Shown: positions 44,548 through 54,715, counted from the first letter of the stretch. The stretch is 64,000 nucleotides of DNA from Sphingobacterium spiritivorum ATCC 33861 (GCF_000143765.1 NZ_GL379770.1:956903-1020902), one strand, 5' to 3'. Notes: generated from the sequence alone by a model not told the origin. A program made the numbers and translations.

Positions 44548-45786
44548 ATGAGCAGCAATATCAATTTGATTGACTCTTTTCAGGAGTTTAAAGAGTTTAA
44601 AAACATTGACCGTCCTACGGTAATCTCTGTGTTGGAAGAAGTATTCCGTAGCATGATCCGCAAACGGTTTGGTACAGATGAAAATGTGGACGTAATTGTC
44701 AACCCTGATAATGGTGACTTAGAGATCTGGAGAACACGTGTGGTCGTGGAAGATGAATTTTCGGAAGATGATGATCTGGAAATCGAGTTGGCAGAGGCAG
44801 TTAAACACGATGCAGATCTTGAAGTAGGTGATGATTATATTGAGCAGATCACATTGGAAAGCTTCGGACGCAGAGCTATCCTGGCTGCACGTCAGACATT
44901 GGTTTCTAAAATTCTGGAACTTGAGAAAGACGAAGTTTTCAAAAAATATAAAGATCGTGAAGGAGAGTTAGTGATCGGTGAGGTGTATCAGATCTGGAAA
45001 AAAGAAATTCTGGTACTTGATGATGACGGGAATGAATTGATTCTGCCTAAGACAGAACAGATTCCTGCGGATTATTTCAAAAAAGGGGATAGCATCCGTG
45101 CAGTTGTGCATAAGGTAGATATGATGAACAACAATCCTAAGATCATTATCTCTCGTACAGCACCTGCATTTTTACAGCGTTTGTTTGAACTGGAAGTACC
45201 TGAAATCTTTGACGGATTGATTACCATCAAGAAGATTGTCCGTGAACCTGGAGAGCGTGCTAAGGTGGCCGTAGAATCTTATGATGACCGTATCGATCCT
45301 GTAGGAGCGTGTGTAGGTATGAAAGGATCCCGTATTCACGGTATTGTTCGTGAGTTGAGAAATGAGAATATTGATGTAATTAACTTTACGACAAATCATT
45401 CCTTATATATCACCCGTGCACTTAGCCCGGCACGTATCAGCTCTATCAAAATTGATGAAGACAACAAGACGGCAGCTGTATATCTGAAATCAGATCAGGT
45501 ATCTCTTGCGATTGGCCGTGGAGGACATAATATTAAACTGGCAGGTAAACTGACAGGTTACGAAATCGATGTGTATCGTGAGAATGACGAATTTGATGAG
45601 GATGTGGACATCGAAGAATTCAGCGACGAAATCGAAGGATGGGTTATTGACGAATTGAAGCGTGTAGGTCTGGATACCGCTAAATCTGTTCTTTCTCTTA
45701 CGGAAGAAGAGCTGGTAAGACGTACAGATCTTGAAGAAGATACCATTCAGGAAATTGTTCGCGTTTTACAGTCCGAGTTTGAATAA
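44548..45786 (+). CDS. nusA: Transcription termination/antitermination factor NusA
   Basis: 412 residues. N-terminal RNAP-binding domain (IDSFQEFKEFKNIDRPTV and ESFGRRAILAARQTL), S1 domain (GELVIGEVYQIWKKEILVLD), KH domains (AFLQRLFELEVPEI, VGACVGMKGSRIHGIVRELRNENIDVI, LAIGRGGHNIKLAGKLTG) and a short acidic C-terminal helical domain. It binds elongating RNA polymerase and nascent hairpins. In E. coli the equivalent operon is autoregulated at the leader by NusA, which is relevant to the hairpin upstream. Confidence 0.97.
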   Translation: MSSNINLIDSFQEFKEFKNIDRPTVISVLEEVFRSMIRKRFGTDENVDVIVNPDNGDLEIWRTRVVVEDEFSEDDDLEIELAEAVKHDADLEVGDDYIEQITLESFGRRAILAARQTLVSKILELEKDEVFKKYKDREGELVIGEVYQIWKKEILVLDDDGNELILPKTEQIPADYFKKGDSIRAVVHKVDMMNNNPKIIISRTAPAFLQRLFELEVPEIFDGLITIKKIVREPGERAKVAVESYDDRIDPVGACVGMKGSRIHGIVRELRNENIDVINFTTNHSLYITRALSPARISSIKIDEDNKTAAVYLKSDQVSLAIGRGGHNIKLAGKLTGYEIDVYRENDEFDEDVDIEEFSDEIEGWVIDELKRVGLDTAKSVLSLTEEELVRRTDLEEDTIQEIVRVLQSEFE

Positions 45787-45793
45787 ACCCGGT

Positions 45794-45834
45794 CTAACAA
45801 TTTATTATCTCAGCAATTTCGAATAAATTGTTAG
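45794..45834 (+). promoter_or_regulatory. 13-bp inverted repeat in the nusA-infB gap
   Basis: CTAACAATTTATT (45794-45806) and AATAAATTGTTAG (45822-45834) are perfect reverse complements around a 15-base loop. No T-run follows, so a terminator role is unlikely. It lies just upstream of the infB -7 box. Confidence 0.55.
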
Positions 45835-45852
45835 TAACATGTAAAAAAAACA

Positions 45853-45860
45853 TATTTTTG
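45853..45860 (+). promoter_or_regulatory. infB -7 box
   Basis: TATTTTTG matches the -7 consensus. A TTG about 22 bases upstream (45828-45830) is a partial -33. This may let infB be transcribed separately from rimP-nusA. Confidence 0.55.
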
Positions 45861-45890
45861 TATATACTTTATAATTACAGGACACAATAA

Positions 45891-48800
45891 ATGACAGAAG
45901 GTAAAAGCATAAACTTACTAAAAGCAGCAAAAGAACTAAATATTGGTATAGCTACCGCTGTGGATTATTTGGTAAAAAAGGGGTTTGATGTTGAATCTAA
46001 ACCTAATACTAAATTATCGGGCGAGATGTACAATGTTCTTTTGAGCGAATTTCAGGGAGACAAAATTGTTAAGGACGAGGCAAAGCAAATCGTAATTGGT
46101 AAAATTCGTCGTGATGAGTCGCCTGCTGGAAGTAGCAATGCTGCGCTTAAAGAATCTGTCTCGGAGAATGAAGATACAGCAGAGGTAAAGGAGATCCTGA
46201 TTAAGAATGCTCCGGCAGAGCCAACTCCGGTAAAGGCTGAAGTGCCAGAAGAGAAGAAACCTGCTGAGGATCATCCTCATCTTACAGGTATGAAGATCGT
46301 CGGGAAGATTGATCTGGACAGCATAGGTAAAGGAAAGCCTAAAAAAGAAGAAAAGAGCGAAGTTGCTCCTAAAATAGAAGAACCTGTGAAGGTAGAGGTA
46401 AAAGTGGAAACTCCAAAGATCGTGGAAAAACCCGTAGAGCCTGTTCAGCCTGTTGTTGCTGAAAAAACAGAAGCTCCAAAAGAAACTGTTGTTCCCCAGG
46501 CGCAGAAGCCAGCGGAACCTGCTAAACCGAAGGTGGAAGAAGTGAAACCGGAAGTCCAGGCTGTCAAAAAAGAAGAGGTTAAACCTGCAGAGCCCGCTAA
46601 ACCGGCAACACCTCAGGATGATGTCATCCGTGCGCGTGCGGAAAGCTTAAGCGGACCGAAAGTTATCGGTAAGATAGAATTGCCTACGGCAAGACCGTCA
46701 CATCGTGACAGACCGGTAGCGTCTTCTTCCAATGCAACAGGCAATGCCAACGATCAGAAACGTAAGCGCAAGCGTACGAACGGTCCGAATACCGGTGGAA
46801 ACAACCAGGATCAGAATAGAGGCGGAAACCAGCAGGGTGGAAACCAACAAGGCGGTCAGGGTGGAAATAACCAGGGCAACAGAGGTCCGGGTAATAACCA
46901 AAACCGTCCCGGTAATAATCAGGGAAACAGAGGCCCGGGTAACAATCAGGGCAACAGAGGTCCGGGAAATTATCAGGGTAACAGAGGTCCGGGTGGTAAC
47001 AGACCTGATTTCAAGGGTAGAAATAAACCTGTAGAAAACAAGGAAGAACCATCAGAAAAAGAAATCCAGGATCAAATCAAAGCTACACTTGCCCGTTTGA
47101 GCGGTGCAGGTAAGTCCGGTAAATTTGCGCAACGTGCGAAGCTACGCCGTCAGAAACGTGACGAAGTAGCTCACCATGCTGAAGAAGCTGCGTTAGAGCA
47201 GGAAATGATGGCCAATGTATTGAAAGTAACAGAGTTTGTTACTGCAAATGAATTGGCAAATCTGATGAACGTATCCGTAACGCAAATTATCGCTACGTGT
47301 ATGAGCCTGGGATTGTTTGTGTCGATCAACCAGCGTCTGGATGCAGAGACATTAGCAATTGTAGCAGATGAATTTGGATACCAGATTGAATTTATCAAAC
47401 CGGAAGATGAAGAAGTAGCAGAATTAGAGGAAGCCGATAGCCCGGATAATCTGATTATGCGTGCTCCGATCGTAACGGTAATGGGTCACGTCGATCACGG
47501 TAAAACATCCCTGTTGGATTACATCCGTAAAGCGAATGTAACAGGCGGTGAAGCCGGAGGTATTACGCAGCACATCGGTGCATATGCCGTAAAACTGGAA
47601 GACGGAAGAAAAATAACATTCTTAGATACACCGGGTCACGAAGCCTTTACAGCGATGCGTGCCCGTGGTGCCAAAATCACAGATATTGCGATCATCGTAA
47701 TTGCGGCAGACGACAGTGTGATGCCTCAGACTAAGGAGGCCATCAACCACGCACAAGCTGCAGGAGTACCGATTGTATTTGCCTTTACCAAGGTAGATAA
47801 GCCGGGTGCAAACTCTGATCGTATCCGGGAACAATTGTCAGCAATGAATATCCTTGTTGAAGATTGGGGAGGAAAATACCAATGTCAGGAAATTTCAGGT
47901 AAGACAGGTCTCAATGTAGATTTATTACTGGAAAAAGTATTGCTGGAAGCAGAAATGCTGGATCTTAAAGCCGATCCTAAAAAACGTGCTGTAGGATCTG
48001 TAATCGAAGCTGCTCTGGATAAAGGACGTGGTATTGTTACTACTGTATTAATAGAAGGAGGTACACTTCGTATCGGAGATCCTATTCTGGCCGGATCACA
48101 TAGTGGTAAAGTAAAAGCCCTGACGAATGAACGCGGAGAGCGTGTTAAAGAAGTCGGTCCTTCTACACCGGTACAGATATTAGGTATGGCCGGAGCACCT
48201 ACAGCAGGTGATAAATTCTATGTATTGGAAAGCGAATCCGAAGCACGTCAGGTTGCAAACAAACGTCTGCAGTTACAACGTGAACAAGGTATGCGTGCAC
48301 AGAAACATATTACGTTAGCGGAGATTGGTCGTCGTTTGGCAATCGGAAACTTCAAAGAGCTGAATGTAATTGTGAAAGGTGACGTGGATGGTTCTATCGA
48401 AGCATTATCAGATTCATTACTGAACTTATCTACAGATGAGATCCAGGTAAATGTAATCCACAAATCAGTAGGTCAGATCTCCGAATCAGACGTATTGCTG
48501 GCTTCTGCATCAGATGCGATCATTATCGGTTTCCAGGTAAGACCTTCTCAAAATGCACGTAAGATTGCGGAGCAGGAGCAGATTGATATCCGCCTTTACT
48601 CTATCATCTACGATGCTATCGAAGAGCTTAAATCTGCGATGGAAGGTATGTTAGCTCCGAAACTGGAAGAGAAGATCGTGGCGAATGTCGAGATCAGAGA
48701 GACTTTCAAAATTTCGAAAGTGGGTACTATTGCCGGATGTATGGTATTAGATGGTAAAATCAACCGAAACAGTGATATACGTATCGTACGTGACGGTGTG

Positions 48801-48965
48801 GTTGTATTCACCGGAAAACTTGCCTCACTGAAACGTTTCAAAGACGATGTGAAAGAAGTATCTCAAGGTTACGAATGCGGTCTGAATATTCAGGGATACA
48901 ATGATATTCATGTCGGAGACATTGTGGAAGCATTCGAACAAGTCGAAGTTAAACGTAAGTTGTAA
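45891..48965 (+). CDS. infB: Translation initiation factor IF-2
   Basis: 1024 residues. N-terminal helical part ([21 protein letters not shown]), a long low-complexity linker rich in Lys/Glu/Pro (about 95-240), a Gly/Asn/Gln-rich stretch (about 300-375), the second N domain and the GTPase domain with [32 protein letters not shown] and FTKVDKPG ([NT]KxD), followed by domains II, III and the fMet-tRNA-binding C-terminal domain. It places initiator tRNA on the 30S subunit. A 104-base gap from nusA with its own promoter signal. Confidence 0.97.
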   Translation: MTEGKSINLLKAAKELNIGIATAVDYLVKKGFDVESKPNTKLSGEMYNVLLSEFQGDKIVKDEAKQIVIGKIRRDESPAGSSNAALKESVSENEDTAEVKEILIKNAPAEPTPVKAEVPEEKKPAEDHPHLTGMKIVGKIDLDSIGKGKPKKEEKSEVAPKIEEPVKVEVKVETPKIVEKPVEPVQPVVAEKTEAPKETVVPQAQKPAEPAKPKVEEVKPEVQAVKKEEVKPAEPAKPATPQDDVIRARAESLSGPKVIGKIELPTARPSHRDRPVASSSNATGNANDQKRKRKRTNGPNTGGNNQDQNRGGNQQGGNQQGGQGGNNQGNRGPGNNQNRPGNNQGNRGPGNNQGNRGPGNYQGNRGPGGNRPDFKGRNKPVENKEEPSEKEIQDQIKATLARLSGAGKSGKFAQRAKLRRQKRDEVAHHAEEAALEQEMMANVLKVTEFVTANELANLMNVSVTQIIATCMSLGLFVSINQRLDAETLAIVADEFGYQIEFIKPEDEEVAELEEADSPDNLIMRAPIVTVMGHVDHGKTSLLDYIRKANVTGGEAGGITQHIGAYAVKLEDGRKITFLDTPGHEAFTAMRARGAKITDIAIIVIAADDSVMPQTKEAINHAQAAGVPIVFAFTKVDKPGANSDRIREQLSAMNILVEDWGGKYQCQEISGKTGLNVDLLLEKVLLEAEMLDLKADPKKRAVGSVIEAALDKGRGIVTTVLIEGGTLRIGDPILAGSHSGKVKALTNERGERVKEVGPSTPVQILGMAGAPTAGDKFYVLESESEARQVANKRLQLQREQGMRAQKHITLAEIGRRLAIGNFKELNVIVKGDVDGSIEALSDSLLNLSTDEIQVNVIHKSVGQISESDVLLASASDAIIIGFQVRPSQNARKIAEQEQIDIRLYSIIYDAIEELKSAMEGMLAPKLEEKIVANVEIRETFKISKVGTIAGCMVLDGKINRNSDIRIVRDGVVVFTGKLASLKRFKDDVKEVSQGYECGLNIQGYNDIHVGDIVEAFEQVEVKRKL
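46875..47004 (+). repeat. Tandem 27-bp repeats inside infB
   Basis: Degenerate repeats of nine residues based on GNRGPGNNQ occur five times ([43 protein letters not shown]). They encode a disordered spacer in IF-2. Confidence 0.8.
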
Positions 48966-48991
48966 AAGACTGAAAAGAATAACAGATATAT

Positions 48992-49036
48992 AAGGAATCG
49001 CCTTTCATTGCAAAATGAAAGGCGATTCCTTTTATA
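48992..49036 (+). terminator. Intrinsic terminator of infB
   Basis: 18-base perfect arms (48992-49009 and 49014-49031) around a GCAA tetraloop, then TTTTATAAT. Very strong. Confidence 0.92.
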
Positions 49037-49106
49037 ATAGAAACTTATAAATATCTCTTTCAGCTAAATTGTAGTCTGTTTTTGATCCTATAATCCTATT
49101 TATTAC

Positions 49107-49137
49107 TTGCTTGGATTTCAAAAGCATCTTATCTTTG
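49107..49137 (+). promoter_or_regulatory. Promoter very close to the reductase start codon
   Basis: TTG (49107-49109), 20 bases, then TATCTTTG (49130-49137). The ATG is only 4 bases after the -7 box, so the transcript may begin at or near the start codon. Confidence 0.6.
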
Positions 49138-49141
49138 AAAT

Positions 49142-50188
49142 ATGCATAAACTTCGGATCTCAGCATTAACTCCAGAGGCTAACAATAATATTTCTATAGA
49201 TTTTGAACCGGTAACTGGCCCATATCCTGTATATAAAGCCGGGCAGTTTCTAACCCTGATTTTCACTTTTGGAGACCGCGAAGTCCGTCGCTCTTATTCC
49301 TTTAAAAGTTCACCAGATGTAGACGAACCTTTAAGTATTGCTGTGAAAAGAGTAGATAATGGTGAGATTTCCCGTTTTCTGCATCATAAGATTACAGTAG
49401 GAGACGAGATTGAAGTGCTGGATCCTCAGGGTTTATTTATATATGAACCTGTACCTGATACGACAAGGACTGTATTTTTGTTTGCTGCAGGTATTGGCAT
49501 TACTCCGTTATTTTCAATTCTGAAGACAGCTTTAATAAGAGAACGGAAATCTAAAATCGTATTAATATACAGCAACAGTTCTCCGGAACAGACACCTTTT
49601 CTGGAAGAACTTGACAGTTGGCAGAAAAACTATCCGGACCGTTTTCATATCATATGGATTTTTTCAAATAGCAAAAACCTGATGAAAGCCCGTCTGAACA
49701 GAGATTTTATCTATGATATTCTTAAACAATATGTAGAAGAACTTAAAACGGATACCCTTTTCTACACCTGCGGACCTGTTATTTATATGGATCTTTGTCG
49801 TTTTACTTTATTGGGTATGGGCTATGCAGACAGTCAAATCAAAAGGGAGACATTTCTGTTGCCGGAAAATGAAGAAGATGACGATGATGAAACAGAAAAG
49901 GAAGTAGATAAAACAAGTTATTCCATTACGCTTAACTTTCTCGGACAACGATACCAATTGTCTATACCTTATAACAAAACAATTCTTGATGTAGGATTGG
50001 AGAATAAAATCAAACTGCCTTATTCCTGTAAATCAGGTATGTGCAGTACCTGTATTTCACAATGTTCATCCGGAAATGTGCGTATGGATTACAATGAAGT
50101 ACTGACAGACAGGGAAGTCGCTAACGGACGTATTTTATTATGTACAGGACATCCTACCGAAGATGGAACTGTAGTTGATGTCGTATAG
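49142..50188 (+). CDS. FAD/2Fe-2S oxidoreductase (phenol hydroxylase/PaaE-like reductase)
   Basis: 348 residues. FAD-binding beta-barrel with RRSYSFKSSP and VKRVDNGEISRFLHHKI; NAD(P)H domain with FAAGIGITPLFSILKTAL and FYTCGPVIYMD; then an acidic linker (LPENEEDDDDETEKE) and a plant-type 2Fe-2S domain with CKSGMCSTC and a fourth Cys in ILLCTGHP. Electrons pass from NAD(P)H through FAD to the iron-sulfur cluster and then to an unknown partner. The next gene is acetoacetate-CoA ligase, 64 bases on. Confidence 0.87.
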   Translation: MHKLRISALTPEANNNISIDFEPVTGPYPVYKAGQFLTLIFTFGDREVRRSYSFKSSPDVDEPLSIAVKRVDNGEISRFLHHKITVGDEIEVLDPQGLFIYEPVPDTTRTVFLFAAGIGITPLFSILKTALIRERKSKIVLIYSNSSPEQTPFLEELDSWQKNYPDRFHIIWIFSNSKNLMKARLNRDFIYDILKQYVEELKTDTLFYTCGPVIYMDLCRFTLLGMGYADSQIKRETFLLPENEEDDDDETEKEVDKTSYSITLNFLGQRYQLSIPYNKTILDVGLENKIKLPYSCKSGMCSTCISQCSSGNVRMDYNEVLTDREVANGRILLCTGHPTEDGTVVDVV

Positions 50189-50252
50189 GTAAAAACTTTG
50201 TACTGGCATTACTTTTCATTACATTTGGAACATAACCAAGTGTAATATATTT

Positions 50253-52172
50253 ATGAGTGAGCTGATCTGGACACCCTCTGCTGATTATCAGAAAAATTCT
50301 GCATTATTCGATTTTAAAACCTTTGTTGAAGAGCATTATCAGCTTTCTTTTAAAGATTATGAGACGCTATGGAAATGGTCAGTTTCTGAATCTGAAGACT
50401 TTTGGCATTCAGTATTTCAGTATTTCGATCTTAAATCTCATTCTCCGTTTGATGCTGTTATTAAATACTCCCAACAAGGATTTATCGGTACAGAATGGTT
50501 TCAGGGTGCTACACTCAATTATGCGGAACATGTCTTTCGTATGGAGACAGATAAACGCCCGGCCATTCTTTATCAGGCTGAACAGACCCCTGCTAAAGAA
50601 GTGTCCTGGTCTCAGCTGAAAGATCAGGTCCGTGCTATACAACAGTTTTTGATCAGAAAGGGTATTAAAGAAGGCGATAGGGTAGCAGGCATACTTAATA
50701 ATACAACAGAAACAATAGCCATATTTTTGGCTGTGAATGCTATCGGAGCTATATGGTCCTGTTGTTCAACTGATTTTGGAAGTGCAAGTATTGTCGAACG
50801 CTTTACTTTGATTGAGCCCAAGATCCTTTTTGCAGATTCGGGTTATGACTATAACGGAAAGAAATATGATAAACAGCAAACAGCAGTAACCATTAAAGAA
50901 CAGATACCTTCTATTACCGATCTTGTCATGGTAAATGGAGCTGATTGGGACGAAATCATACTGGAGGCTGATCATACCCGGCACCTCACATTTCAGCCGG
51001 TTCCGTTTGATCACCCTATCTGGATACTGTATTCTTCGGGTACAACCGGAAAACCTAAGGCTATTACACATAGTTCCGGCGGGAATCTGATTGAACATTA
51101 TAAAGCACTGGTTTTACATCAAAATGTACAGGAAGGAGACCGCTTTATGTGGTATACCACTACAGGTTGGATGATGTGGAATTATGCTGTTTCATCTCTT
51201 CTGATAGGAGCTACCTTGTGTATTTATGATGGTTCACCTGTATTTCCTGAGCGAAAATCTATCTGGAAATTTGTTGCAGATCACCGTGTGGATCATCTTG
51301 GTGCAGGAGCGGCTTACTTTACATCCTGTCAGGATATGTCATTGTCAGAATTGGATATTAAGCTCAAAACTATCGGCTCTACGGGTTCTCCTTTACCTCC
51401 TGATACCTTTAAATGGCTGCAAGGACAGCAGGAGGACGTACAAATTGTTTCATTAAGTGGTGGTACAGATGTCTGTAGTGCTTTTCTTTCCGGTAGTACA
51501 TTGCTACCCGTGTTTGCAGGTGAAATACAGTGCCGTACATTAGGTTCAAAAATAGAAGCCTATAATGAAGATGGTGTTGCAGTATACGATGAGGTGGGGG
51601 AATTGGTGATCGAATTACCTATGCCTTCTATGCCACTTTATTTTTGGAAGGATCAGAATAATGCTAAATATCTGGAAAGTTATTTTGATAAATATCCGGC
51701 TGTCTGGTGCCATGGAGACTGGATTAAAATAACCCGAAATAATAACGGAATCATTATGTATGGCAGATCTGACGCAACCCTAAACAGGGGAGGAGTCCGT
51801 ATTGGTACAGCTGAGGTCTATAATGTGCTGAATACATTTGAACAAGTGGAAGATAGTCTAGTGATCTGCATTGATCTGGAGAATGGCGATTCTGTAATGC
51901 CTTTGTATATTAAGATGAGCTCCGGAACTGAACTTACGGATGAGCTTCGGACTGAAATCAAAAAACAACTACGAAATACCTATAGTCCGCGACATGTACC
52001 CGATGAAATTCTGGCAGTGCCGGATATCCCATATACAATGAGTGGGAAGAAACTGGAAATTCCTGTTAAGAAACTAATGATGGGTGTACCGGTAGAACGG
52101 GCTGTCAGTATTGACGTGGTTAAGAATCCGGATTCTCTCAATTACTGGATAGATCTCCGTAAAAAAGTATAA
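50253..52172 (+). CDS. Acetoacetate-CoA ligase
   Basis: 639 residues, an adenylate-forming enzyme. Start SELIWTPSADYQKNSALFDF and STDFGSASIVERFTLIEPKILF are typical of acetoacetyl-CoA synthetase. The ATP-binding motif is YSSGTTGKPKAITHSSGGN, with TTTGWMMWNYAVSSLL and SLSGGTDVCSAFL further on; the C-terminal domain contains RSDATLNRGGVRIGTAEVYN and YTMSGKKLEIPVKK (catalytic Lys). It activates acetoacetate, linking ketone bodies and lipid synthesis. Probably cotranscribed with the upstream reductase. Confidence 0.9.
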   Translation: MSELIWTPSADYQKNSALFDFKTFVEEHYQLSFKDYETLWKWSVSESEDFWHSVFQYFDLKSHSPFDAVIKYSQQGFIGTEWFQGATLNYAEHVFRMETDKRPAILYQAEQTPAKEVSWSQLKDQVRAIQQFLIRKGIKEGDRVAGILNNTTETIAIFLAVNAIGAIWSCCSTDFGSASIVERFTLIEPKILFADSGYDYNGKKYDKQQTAVTIKEQIPSITDLVMVNGADWDEIILEADHTRHLTFQPVPFDHPIWILYSSGTTGKPKAITHSSGGNLIEHYKALVLHQNVQEGDRFMWYTTTGWMMWNYAVSSLLIGATLCIYDGSPVFPERKSIWKFVADHRVDHLGAGAAYFTSCQDMSLSELDIKLKTIGSTGSPLPPDTFKWLQGQQEDVQIVSLSGGTDVCSAFLSGSTLLPVFAGEIQCRTLGSKIEAYNEDGVAVYDEVGELVIELPMPSMPLYFWKDQNNAKYLESYFDKYPAVWCHGDWIKITRNNNGIIMYGRSDATLNRGGVRIGTAEVYNVLNTFEQVEDSLVICIDLENGDSVMPLYIKMSSGTELTDELRTEIKKQLRNTYSPRHVPDEILAVPDIPYTMSGKKLEIPVKKLMMGVPVERAVSIDVVKNPDSLNYWIDLRKKV

Positions 52173-52190
52173 TTAATACATAAATAGCGT

Positions 52191-52347
52191 GACTGATAAA
52201 GTGCTGTAGATATTGCTGGTAAGGACACGCAGCAAACGCGAGCGTTAATTGCATCGCTGTTATCCTGAATGCGTTATCAGCTGGTATTCTTGCTAAGACT
52301 GATAAAGTCTGTAGATATTGCTGGTAAGGACACGCAGCAAACGCGAG
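52191..52347. repeat. Two copies of a ~52-base repeat
   Basis: Copy 1 (52191-52242) and copy 2 (52297-52347) match along about 51 bases and differ by one inserted G near base 13 (GATAAAGTGCTGTAG versus GATAAAGTCTGTAG). Each ends in CACGCAGCAAACGCGAG. They lie downstream of the acetoacetate-CoA ligase gene, outside any supported gene. Confidence 0.85.
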
Positions 52348-52382
52348 GAGGATAGTTATGTATATTTTACTTTTAAATGCGT

Positions 52383-52404
52383 CAGTTGGCGTCCCCGCCA
52401 ACTG
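52383..52404. repeat. REP-like hairpin downstream of gdhA
   Basis: CAGTTGGCG and CGCCAACTG form a perfect 9-base stem with TCCC loop, preceded by GT and followed by CTTACG. It is not followed by a clear T-run on either strand. Together with the upstream repeats it may be part of a REP/MITE-like element, and on the minus strand it may slow transcription ends of gdhA. Confidence 0.6.
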
Positions 52405-52437
52405 CTTACGTTTATATATTTTTCAAAGAGAGAGCTT

Positions 52438-53769
52438 TTATACAACTCCCTGTGCAATCATCGCTTTAGCTACTTTCAGAAATCCTCCTATATTAGCGCC
52501 TTTCAGGTAATTAATATAGTTGTCCTCATGACCGTATTTAACACAAGTTCTGTGAATATTTTCCATAATACCATGTAACTTCTTGTCCACCTTCTCTTTT
52601 GTCCATTGCTCTCTGATAGAGTTTTGAGACATTTCTAATCCCGAAACAGCTACACCTCCGGCATTGGCTGCTTTGCCCGGAGCAAAGATAAGGCGTGCTT
52701 TGTGAAAGAGTTTAATAGCTTCAGCAGTAGAAGGCATATTTGCACCTTCAGCTACACAGGTACAACCGTTATCTATTAGTTTCTGCGCATCTTCGCCATC
52801 CAGTTCATTTTGAGTAGCACATGGTAATGCAATATCACATTTGAACTCCCAAGGTTTTTTTCCTTCATAGTATTTTGCATCCGGATATTTTGAAATATAT
52901 TTATCCAGATCGCGACCTATAGTTGCAATAAAAGCCAGTTTCTCTGAAGTAATTCCCTGTTCATCATATAATACACCCTGACTATTGGATAGTGTAATTA
53001 CTTTAGCACCAAGCTGTATGGCTTTTTCTGCGGCATAGAAGGCTACGTTGCCTGCTCCTGAAATAGCTACGATTTTATCTTTCAGTTCTTCACTGCGGTA
53101 ATCATAGATACAGGATACAAAATATAGTAATCCATATCCGGTAGCTTCAGGTCTGATATAGGAACCGCCCCAGTTGGCACCTTTACCTGTAAGTACACCT
53201 GTAAAATTATTTTGAAGACGCTTGTATTGTCCGAACATATAGCCGATTTCACGTTCTCCCACACCTATATCTCCGGCAGGAACATCTGTTTCCGCTCCTA
53301 TATGACGATAAAGTTCGGAAATAAAGCTCTGACAGAATTTCATAATCTCCGTGTCCGATTTACCTTTCGGATTGAAATCAGAACCTCCTTTACCACCTCC
53401 GATAGGAAGACTGGTCAGACTGTTTTTAAAGACCTGCTCAAAAGCCAGAAACTTAAGTATACTTAGATTGACATTAGGTGCAAATCGTAATCCTCCTTTA
53501 TACGGGCCTATTGCGCTGTTCATTTGTACGCGGTAACCCCTGTTTACCTCAATTTCGTTTTTATCGTTTAACCAGGTTACCCGGAAAGAGATTACACGTT
53601 CAGGTTCGGCAATACGCTCCAGAACTTTCATCTTTAGCAGTTCAGGTTGATGCTGTTCAATATAAGGGATCAGATCTTCCGCAACTTCAGTAACAGCTTG
53701 TAAGAATTCGGGTTCATTAGGATTGCGTTTTTCGATGTAATCAATAAATGTATTATATACTTTAGACAT
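52438..53769 (-). CDS. gdhA: NADP-specific glutamate dehydrogenase
   Basis: 443 residues, a usual length. Substrate-binding PIGGGKGGSDFNPKGKSD (Lys), PAGDIGVGEREIGYMFGQYK, TGKGANWGGSYIRPEATGYG, and NAD(P) fold ISGAGNVAFYAAEKAIQLG. It interconverts 2-oxoglutarate/ammonia and glutamate. Monocistronic, with the stop codon region near the REP-like hairpin. Confidence 0.96.
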   Translation of the reverse strand: MSKVYNTFIDYIEKRNPNEPEFLQAVTEVAEDLIPYIEQHQPELLKMKVLERIAEPERVISFRVTWLNDKNEIEVNRGYRVQMNSAIGPYKGGLRFAPNVNLSILKFLAFEQVFKNSLTSLPIGGGKGGSDFNPKGKSDTEIMKFCQSFISELYRHIGAETDVPAGDIGVGEREIGYMFGQYKRLQNNFTGVLTGKGANWGGSYIRPEATGYGLLYFVSCIYDYRSEELKDKIVAISGAGNVAFYAAEKAIQLGAKVITLSNSQGVLYDEQGITSEKLAFIATIGRDLDKYISKYPDAKYYEGKKPWEFKCDIALPCATQNELDGEDAQKLIDNGCTCVAEGANMPSTAEAIKLFHKARLIFAPGKAANAGGVAVSGLEMSQNSIREQWTKEKVDKKLHGIMENIHRTCVKYGHEDNYINYLKGANIGGFLKVAKAMIAQGVV

Positions 53770-53808
53770 AAGGTATTAGGAAGTTTATTAAATATAGTTG
53801 CTAATATA

Positions 53809-53852
53809 TAAAAAAAATGCTGCAATTGTTAATATTTTCACAATTGCAGCAT
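53809..53852 (-). terminator. Intrinsic terminator of metNIQ
   Basis: ATGCTGCAATTGT (53817-53829) and ACAATTGCAGCAT (53840-53852) pair around a 10-base loop, with a run of seven T on the minus strand afterwards. Confidence 0.9.
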
Positions 53853-53890
53853 CGTTAATTTGTTATTTTTTAATATATAGCAGGTTTAAT

Positions 53891-54700
53891 TTACCATCCT
53901 TTAACCGCATTTCCTTTAAATATTTTACGGGCAACTTCTTCTACTTCCGGCGATTGGTAGGCCTGTACAAATTTCCTGATACGTTCATCATCTTTATTAT
54001 CAGTACGGGTCACGATCAGATTGACATAAGGAGATTCCTTATCCTCTGCAAATAATCCGTCTTTTTCGGGATCAAGTCCGGCCTGAGATGCAAATGTATT
54101 ATTGATAATAGCGATATACACTTCTTTATCATCCAGTACTCTCGGTAACTGAGGCGCTTCAAGTTCCAGAAACTTAATCTGTTTCGGATTTTCAACGATA
54201 TCTGTTACTTTGGGCAGAATACCTGTATTCTGTTTTAATTTGATAAGACCTTGCTTTTGGAGAAGCAATAAAGATCTTCCTCCATTGGTCGGGTCGTTAG
54301 GAATAACGATAGTTTGTCCGGGAAGCAGTTCACTTATATTTTTGATCTTTTTGGAATAGGCTACGATAGGATATACAAATGTCTTTGCAACAGGAACAAG
54401 CTTATAGCCACGTTGCTTAGACTGTTCATCCAGATAAGGCTGATGCTGAAATGCATTTGCATCTAAATCTCCCTGATTCAGGGCTTCGTTGGGAACAACA
54501 TAGTCATTAAACGTGACAAGCTCCACTTCCAGATTGTATTTTTCTTTAGCGACCTTTGCTGCAGTTTCTGCGATTTCCTTCTCAGGACCGGCCACGATAC
54601 CGATTTTCAATGTCTGGCTGTCTTTTTTCTTACCGTTACATCCACTGAGTGTCAGTACTGCTGCAACAAGTATACATATGTGTTTTGTGCGTATGTTCAT
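53891..54700 (-). CDS. metQ: MetQ/NlpA-type ABC substrate-binding lipoprotein (methionine uptake)
   Basis: 269 residues. Lipobox LTLSGC (Cys21). Type II binding-protein fold typical of MetQ: LKIGIVAGPEKEIAETAAKVA, VTFNDYVVPNEALNQGDLDANAFQH, IVIPNDPTNGGRSLLLLQ and YVNLIVTRTDN. It captures D/L-methionine in the periplasm for MetNI. Third gene of metNIQ. Confidence 0.93.
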   Translation of the reverse strand: MNIRTKHICILVAAVLTLSGCNGKKKDSQTLKIGIVAGPEKEIAETAAKVAKEKYNLEVELVTFNDYVVPNEALNQGDLDANAFQHQPYLDEQSKQRGYKLVPVAKTFVYPIVAYSKKIKNISELLPGQTIVIPNDPTNGGRSLLLLQKQGLIKLKQNTGILPKVTDIVENPKQIKFLELEAPQLPRVLDDKEVYIAIINNTFASQAGLDPEKDGLFAEDKESPYVNLIVTRTDNKDDERIRKFVQAYQSPEVEEVARKIFKGNAVKGW

Positions 54701-54715
54701 GTCTTATTAATTGTA

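Noticed and set aside
46875..47004. CRISPR-like repeat pattern
   Set aside because: The 27-base units are in frame inside infB and encode a Gly/Asn-rich linker, without spacers of constant length.
47790..47810. IF-2 G4 motif reads TKVD instead of NKxD
   Set aside because: The Thr variant is an accepted form of the [NT]KxD motif, so it is not evidence for a defective factor.
52138..52401. An 87-residue minus-strand open frame with repeated LAFAACPYQQYLQ
   Set aside because: The repeated peptide is just the translation of the noncoding 52-base repeat, so it is not supported as a gene.
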